This document shows positions 41,166-45,612 of a DNA stretch of 45,612 nucleotides, one piece after another. The notes under the pieces were generated by a model that saw only the letters and a list, made by a program, of their open reading frames with translations, was not told the DNA's origin and did no database searches. The position numbers were made by a program, and so were the translations under genes. Positions within the stretch are counted from its first letter, which is position 1, and each line of letters begins with the position of its first letter. Source of the stretch: Bacteroidota bacterium (lineage in GTDB: Bacteria; Bacteroidota; Bacteroidia; NS11-12g; UBA955); contig CAUJCT010000055.1 in the NCBI GenBank assembly GCA_963169345.1, positions 1 to 45,612 of the forward strand, given 5' to 3'.

Positions 41166-44149
41166 TTTTTTAATGTATCTTCTTCGAGATTTTGCACAAA
41201 ACTGGCCTCAGTGTCTAAAATGTCATCCGATACCTTTTGTTTTCTCGCCTGTAGCTTCACAATTTTCTCCTCGATTGTGTCTTTGGTTATAAACTTGTAG
41301 ACAAAAACCGGTTTGTCCTGTCCGATTCTGTGTGATCTGTCCATAGCCTGTCGTTCCACGGCAGGATTCCACCATGGGTCTAAAATAAAGACATAATCAG
41401 CTGCTGTCAGATTTAATCCAGTGCCCCCGGCTTTTAATGATATTAAAAATACCATTGCCTCGTTCTTATTCTGAAATCTGTCTACCAATTGCTTGCGCTC
41501 CGCAGCAGGAACATTCCCCGCTATATATAAATAAGGCAGCGATTTGCTGTCGAGATACTGTTTCAATAAACTTAAATGCTGAACAAATTGTGAGAATATC
41601 AAAACTTTATGCCCGCTGTCTACTACATTGTTAATACTCGAAATAATAGATTCAAATTTACCTGAACCGGCTAAATACCCCGGGTCGGCCAATATGGGAT
41701 GATTGGCTATTTGCCTCAGCTTTATCAGTCCATTCAAAATCAACATGTTCGACTTTCTGAAGCCATTCTCACTGATAGAACTTAATAACTCATTTCTAAA
41801 CTCCGATTTAATACTCTCGTATTTCTGCTTCTGTTCATCACTCATCTCACAAATCACAATCTTTTCAGTTTTATCCGGTAAATCCTTTGCCACTTGCTCT
41901 TTGGTCCTGCGCATAATAAATGGCTTGACAATATTTCTCAGTCTTACAGTGTCTTCTTCGTTCTTGTCTTTCTCTATTGAACTGACATATTTTCGGGTAA
42001 AAAAATTGTAATTACCCAGAATACCGGGATTTAAAAAGTTGATCTGACTCCAGAGGTCGGTGATACTGTTTTCTACCGGCGTACCTGTCATGGCAATCTT
42101 GTGTCTTGCCTTTAACTGATTCACTGAAATAGCAGTTTGTGAAGACGGATTTTTTATGGCCTGCGACTCATCCAGTATCACAGTTTCAAATGTATAGTTG
42201 ACAAATAAATCAATGTCATTCCTAACAGTTCCGTAGCTGCTTATTATCAAATCGCATTTTTCAATAACATCTCCCAGATTTCTTAAACGGTTAAATCCGC
42301 TGTGTATGTGAATTTTTAAATTGGTAAACTTCTTTACCTCACTTTGCCAGTTATAAATTAATGACGTAGGCACAACCACTAAACTACATGCATGTTTGCT
42401 GACCGTTTTAGCTGATGAAGTTGTCTGTGGTACCTGAGTTGTAGCACCAAATAAATCAAGTTGAGGCGAACCCTGTGCCGCTATCGTGTCCATATTGTTC
42501 AGATGATGGATAGGCTCTGCATCTGAAACCCTTTCAGCTAAATGTTCTTTTTGGTATTGAAGAAATGCCAGTATTTGCAAAGTCTTACCAAGACCCATAT
42601 CATCAGCCAAACAAGCACCAAAGTTATTTTTGTGCATGTATTGCAGCCATTGATAACCTGTTTTCTGATAGGGCCTTAATTCTGCATTGAGTCCAGCAGG
42701 TAATTCTACTTCTTCATCTGCTGTGAAAGCTTCTACTTTTTGTTCCTGCTCAAATTCCTGTTCATTGAACAAACTTTCAAGTAATCCAAAATGGTATTTC
42801 TTAACCTGAAGTTGACCATCTTTATTTTCAGTGTAATCAAATATATTAGAATATCTGCTGAACCATTCCTCAGGAATAATGGCAATGCTGCCGTCCGGTA
42901 ATTCAAATTCTCTGTTACCTGATAAAATATGTTGTTTGAGTTTAATGAAAGGCAATTTGAAAGTACCAAAACTCACCACAGCTTCTAAATCAAACCAATC
43001 CTTATTTTGACTGATGTTGAATGAAATTTTACTGTCTCCCAGGTGATAGACTTTGTTCAGTTGATTTTGGTCTATCTGAAATCCAAATAAATTCAACCTT
43101 TCCAGCTTGCGATTGAGCAATTCGATGATATTGGATTTGTGATCTTTGGTAATAAACAGAGAACCTTCATACACCTGCAAGCCAATTTCGTTCAGGAACT
43201 CAACAATATTGTTTTCCCATTGTCTCGAACGTTTTACTCTGTGAAAGATATAATTATCAGCTTTCTTTTCAAGTGACACGGACACCATCTTCACTGAATG
43301 ATAGGGGAACTGATAGGGGCCGTAATTAAAATACAAACCAGCACACAATCGGTCTTCAGTAAAATTGTTGATTTTTAAAATTGGGTGAGCTCTGTATTGT
43401 TCTGTGACGATGTCGAAACCTTCAGCGTAGACATCATAATTTTCAATTAAAGTCTTAACAAATTTTTCAAAATAAACAGCTTCACTTTTAGACGGTATGC
43501 TGATGAATTTTTTATTCAGGAATGGCTTTATTTTATTGCCATCGGTATCTTTTTTAAAGGTGATAAGTTGATTGTTACAAAGCAACCAGGCAGGCTCCTG
43601 AATGATGAGCTCGCTGTTATTTTGTGAAAAGCTGATTTTGTTTTCACCTAGTTTTATAGTTGCAAAATAATTGGTACCGTTTTCATTGCGCCTGAAATGG
43701 AACAATATTCCGGCTTTTTCTGTTGCTATCTTAAGAGGGGTATGTGTAAAGTTTTTATCTTTTGAGAGAAACAATTTTTGCTCACCCAGCTGACTCAACA
43801 CTTTTAAAATCCTTTTTTCAATAAAAGGTCGGATTTTGGCATGTAGTTCAGGTGTATAATGTTTAGCGAAAAAATCAACCGGACGAATGGGCTTTTTACT
43901 TTGGTAGAACTTTTTAATCAGGAATTCGGGTTCGGTTTCATCCAGACTTTTAAGATTGTCAATAGCATCATTTCCGGCGCCAAAGTCAGCTGCAGTATTG
44001 TGGTGTAATTTTTGGGAGAGCAAGCTGTAATTGCCGTTGGGCATTAATTGTACAGCGATGTATTCGAGTAAATAGCCAAGCTGAGGATGCTGGTACAAAC
44101 TATACACCAGCTCGAATGGTTCTTTTGTATTCACCCTCATGTTAGCCAT
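41153..44149 (-). CDS. SNF2-family DEAD/DEAH-box helicase
   Basis: A 998-residue SWI2/SNF2 ATPase. The N-terminal half (1-490) is an uncharacterised region common to bacterial members. The ATPase core has RPYQKTGYQWL, Walker A DDMGLGKT (516-523), motif II DESQ (660-663, instead of DEAH or DEAQ) and MTGTPVENS. The second lobe has ILIFSQFVQHL-like text, SLKAGGTGLNLTAADYV and RSHRIGQ (motif VI). Such proteins move along double-stranded DNA and may remodel RNA polymerase or other complexes, or take part in defence systems. No methylase or nuclease partner lies next to it, so a housekeeping role is more likely. A TACCTTTG box precedes it. Confidence 0.93.
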   Translation of the reverse strand: MANMRVNTKEPFELVYSLYQHPQLGYLLEYIAVQLMPNGNYSLLSQKLHHNTAADFGAGNDAIDNLKSLDETEPEFLIKKFYQSKKPIRPVDFFAKHYTPELHAKIRPFIEKRILKVLSQLGEQKLFLSKDKNFTHTPLKIATEKAGILFHFRRNENGTNYFATIKLGENKISFSQNNSELIIQEPAWLLCNNQLITFKKDTDGNKIKPFLNKKFISIPSKSEAVYFEKFVKTLIENYDVYAEGFDIVTEQYRAHPILKINNFTEDRLCAGLYFNYGPYQFPYHSVKMVSVSLEKKADNYIFHRVKRSRQWENNIVEFLNEIGLQVYEGSLFITKDHKSNIIELLNRKLERLNLFGFQIDQNQLNKVYHLGDSKISFNISQNKDWFDLEAVVSFGTFKLPFIKLKQHILSGNREFELPDGSIAIIPEEWFSRYSNIFDYTENKDGQLQVKKYHFGLLESLFNEQEFEQEQKVEAFTADEEVELPAGLNAELRPYQKTGYQWLQYMHKNNFGACLADDMGLGKTLQILAFLQYQKEHLAERVSDAEPIHHLNNMDTIAAQGSPQLDLFGATTQVPQTTSSAKTVSKHACSLVVVPTSLIYNWQSEVKKFTNLKIHIHSGFNRLRNLGDVIEKCDLIISSYGTVRNDIDLFVNYTFETVILDESQAIKNPSSQTAISVNQLKARHKIAMTGTPVENSITDLWSQINFLNPGILGNYNFFTRKYVSSIEKDKNEEDTVRLRNIVKPFIMRRTKEQVAKDLPDKTEKIVICEMSDEQKQKYESIKSEFRNELLSSISENGFRKSNMLILNGLIKLRQIANHPILADPGYLAGSGKFESIISSINNVVDSGHKVLIFSQFVQHLSLLKQYLDSKSLPYLYIAGNVPAAERKQLVDRFQNKNEAMVFLISLKAGGTGLNLTAADYVFILDPWWNPAVERQAMDRSHRIGQDKPVFVYKFITKDTIEEKIVKLQARKQKVSDDILDTEASFVQNLEEDTLKNLLE

Positions 44150-44170
44150 TTTTCAAAGGAAAATATCTAA

Positions 44171-44178
44171 CAAAGGTA
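44171..44178 (-). promoter_or_regulatory. SNF2 gene promoter, -7 element TACCTTTG
   Basis: On the minus strand TACCTTTG, the same box as for rnr, lies 21 nt before ATG 44149. Confidence 0.58.
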
Positions 44179-44295
44179 AGGTAGTTTAGCTGAATAATGG
44201 AATTAAATTTCGATGAAATTTTGAATGCACCAATCTTGCGTATCTCGCAGTTATTTAGGCAAACTTGTTGGGTTAAATCATTAATATCAATTCAA

Positions 44296-44937
44296 TCAAC
44301 GTTTTTGACATATAACAATGGTGTGCTCTTCTGTTAAATTATTTTCTTTGGTGTACTGAACAACAAAAACCTTTATAATTTCAAATTTGTTCTTTTGAAG
44401 TACTGCAATCAGTTCATCAAAATTATAGAAGTAGAAATAGGATTTATCACCCGTGCTGCCAATTTGAAAGCCCGAATTTCCGGGCTCACCTTCTACAAAA
44501 CTCAGGTATAATAAACCATTTTCATGAAGCAGACTGTTACAATCTGAGATAAACTTTTCTGCATCAAGAGGCGATAAATAGGGCAAACAAAATCCGCAGA
44601 CTATGCCGTCATAAGTCGACTTAAGTTCAGCAATGTTTCGGCAATCCATAGTTGCAAAACTGGCATTAGGATTGTTTTTTTCAGCCAGAGCAATCATGTT
44701 GGGAGCAACATCAATTCCAAAGATGTTAAATTCTGGTCTAACGGAAAGCAGATACCTGGTAATATTGCCAGGCCCGCAGCCGATTTCCAAAATTTGAGCA
44801 GAGTTTTTACCAATTGATTGACAAAAGAAATCATAGGATTCATCATATAAAGTCAAATCCATAAATTTGGCTTGATACAATTCTGCGAGTTTATTCCATG
44901 TTTCAAATGTTTCCTGGTACTTGTCCATAAATTGCAA
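44296..44937 (-). CDS. Class I SAM-dependent methyltransferase
   Basis: A 213-residue methyltransferase of the Rossmann type. Motif I is ILEIGCGPGNITRYLL (about 45-60), followed by FGIDVAPNMIALAEKN with the acidic residue that binds the ribose, then FATMDCRNIAEL and GIVCGFCLPYLSPLDAEKFI. The substrate is unknown; the fold is that of the UbiE/ubiquinone-type and small-molecule methyltransferases. It stands alone, 146 bp from the start of the SNF2 gene. No strong promoter box is visible; a weak TAATTTAG lies just upstream. The ATG at 44937 is the first in frame, with a second at 44928 (MDKYQETFETW) that is an equally good start. Confidence 0.87.
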   Translation of the reverse strand: MQFMDKYQETFETWNKLAELYQAKFMDLTLYDESYDFFCQSIGKNSAQILEIGCGPGNITRYLLSVRPEFNIFGIDVAPNMIALAEKNNPNASFATMDCRNIAELKSTYDGIVCGFCLPYLSPLDAEKFISDCNSLLHENGLLYLSFVEGEPGNSGFQIGSTGDKSYFYFYNFDELIAVLQKNKFEIIKVFVVQYTKENNLTEEHTIVICQKR

Positions 44938-45067
44938 CTGCTAAATTAAGTGAGGTTTGTATAAACTCAAATTATTTTTTCGATGTGCAGATTTGGTTAT
45001 TCGGGTTGAACCGACTTGATATTGGTTTTTTGTTGATAGTGATTAAATTTTAATTAGATGGGGAAGG

Positions 45068-45272
45068 TAGGTCGCAGAACTAGGGAAGAACACACAAAAT
45101 ACGCAGAAGAGTTTTTGCATTTGACACGGCAGGGGTTTGCTTGCGCAAACAGGAATTCACGGATGCCAACGTGAATTAGGTCGCAGAATTAGGAGAGAAC
45201 ACGCAGAATGCGCAGAAGAGTTTTTGTTTTTGACACGGCAGGGGTTTGCTTGCGCAAACAGGAATTCACGGA
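45068..45272 (+). repeat. Two tandem 109-bp hairpin units
   Basis: Unit starts TAGGTCGCAGAA lie at 45068 and 45177. Both carry the perfect hairpin GTTTGC-TTGC-GCAAAC (45135-45150 and 45244-45259). Between them AATTCAC (45154-45160) and GTGAATT (45171-45177) form a second inverted repeat. Confidence 0.82.
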
Positions 45273-45415
45273 AGGGAGAATGGCTGAAAGGCTGAATAGC
45301 TGAATTGTGTCGTGGTGGAAAGATTAAAGGATGAAGGAAATAGGAATAAGGATTAAGGGGTGGAGAGCTGAAATACTGAGTTGATTAGCGGCTGAGAGTT
45401 TACCGACAAACTCTA

Positions 45416-45448
45416 CGACTTAACGACTTAACAACTTAACGACTTAAA
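45416..45448 (+). repeat. CGACTTAA octamer array
   Basis: In-phase units CGACTTAA, CGACTTAA, CAACTTAA, CGACTTAA, followed by AAGCGTCAGC. Confidence 0.78.
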
Positions 45449-45508
45449 AGCGTCAGCTATTCTACCGCGATACAATTCAGCTTTTCAGCAATTCAGCAGC
45501 GCAGCCTT

Positions 45509-45516
45509 TAGATTTG
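45509..45516 (+). promoter_or_regulatory. Promoter-like -7 element TAGATTTG
   Basis: TAGATTTG matches TAnnTTTG and follows TTCAGC units, as at rnr. The ATG at 45528 opens only 18 codons, so the true target may be a gene beyond the window or a non-coding RNA. Confidence 0.4.
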
Positions 45517-45560
45517 AAATTTAAAAAATGAATATAGTAATTATATGTGATAAATTTCTT

Positions 45561-45597
45561 TTTTGCTTCTTTTTTCTTTGTTGAAAAAGTAGTAAAA
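45561..45597. other. Imperfect inverted repeat at window end
   Basis: TTTTGCTTCTTTTT (45561-45574) and AAAAAGTAGTAAAA (45584-45597) match as inverted copies at 12 of 14 places. It may be the end of a mobile or dispersed element continuing past the window. Confidence 0.4.
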
Positions 45598-45612
45598 TGT
45601 GGAAAAATCAAC

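Larger units (their letters stand above)
44938..45612. repeat. Intergenic repeat island 4 (675 bp, runs to window end)
   Basis: No gene can be supported. It contains two tandem 109-bp hairpin units (45068-45272), GCTGAAAG-type octamers (45282-45304), a CGACTTAA array (45416-45448), TTCAGC units (45476-45494), a TAGATTTG box (45509-45516) and an inverted repeat at 45561-45597. An ATG at 45597 followed by five codons could begin a gene that continues past the window. Confidence 0.75.

Noticed and set aside
41153..44937. Defence island built on the SNF2 helicase and methyltransferase
   Set aside because: The methyltransferase is of the small-molecule type without DNA-methylase motifs, the genes are separately promoted, and no nuclease or other defence gene is near.
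1..45612. tRNA or rRNA genes
   Set aside because: I looked through the intergenic stretches by eye and saw no cloverleaf with a T-loop or rRNA-like sequence; a tRNAscan run would settle it.

Overview
The window looks like a chromosomal segment from a member of the Bacteroidota. Four proteins end in a type IX secretion (T9SS) type A sorting domain. There is a TonB-dependent receptor with a carboxypeptidase-regulatory-like N-terminus, an ECF sigma factor paired with a membrane-anchored protein that carries an outer-membrane barrel, and promoters of the TAnnTTTG type typical of the phylum. The sequence is AT-rich and has no transposase, integrase, phage, tRNA, rRNA or CRISPR signal. A free-living relative of Chitinophagales/Saprospirales is my guess, but the class cannot be fixed from this sequence alone.

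Layout. 1-115: tail of an AbrB/MazE-like gene. 430-3547: RNase R overlapping a polyprenyl diphosphate synthase. 4336-5583: DEAD-box RNA helicase. 5586-6424: HxlR-type regulator divergent from a DoxX-like membrane protein, with shared operator-like half-sites. 6589-7086: SlyD-like FKBP. 7090-11560 (minus): four-gene sugar-modification cassette (GtrB-like glycosyltransferase, hexapeptide acyltransferase, WecE/RffA-like sugar aminotransferase, GT-C-like membrane protein). 11955-13184: two paralogous XRE regulators. 13197-16593 (minus): pheT operon. 17155-21373 (minus): ECF sigma, fused anti-sigma/outer-membrane barrel protein, T9SS surface protein. 21518-22885: T9SS beta-helix protein. 23071-28928: lipoprotein, WG-repeat protein, di-haem cytochrome c peroxidase. 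28998-32434: NIF3-like protein, C4 zinc-ribbon protein, TPR-like protein. 32921-36323 (minus): large T9SS protein with a small secreted partner. 36703-40245 (minus): putative metal-linked TonB receptor cassette. 40355-44937 (minus): T9SS protein, SNF2 helicase, methyltransferase.

The most unusual material is non-coding. Five intergenic islands (116-429, 3548-4335, 16594-17154, 32435-32920, 44938-45612) are built from the same few modules: 8-bp units in phase (CGACTTAA and GCTGAAWR types), a roughly 110-bp unit with a GTTTGC/GCAAAC hairpin, a roughly 126-bp composite element with a GCGTCG/CGACGC hairpin and a TTATCGATAA palindrome, and GCCC/GGGC mini-hairpins. A separate 91-95-bp unit occurs three times at 16844-17101. 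Several islands run directly into promoters whose -7 box (TAnnTTTG or TATCTTCG) lies only 4-9 nt from the start codon, implying near-leaderless mRNAs for rnr, the DEAD-box helicase, pheT and others.

How genes fit together: the sugar cassette probably makes a modified deoxy-aminosugar, loads it on a lipid carrier and transfers it outside the cytoplasmic membrane; the sigma/anti-sigma/T9SS operon looks like an envelope-sensing switch that includes its own surface protein; the TonB cassette looks like metal acquisition. These are inferences from family and gene order.
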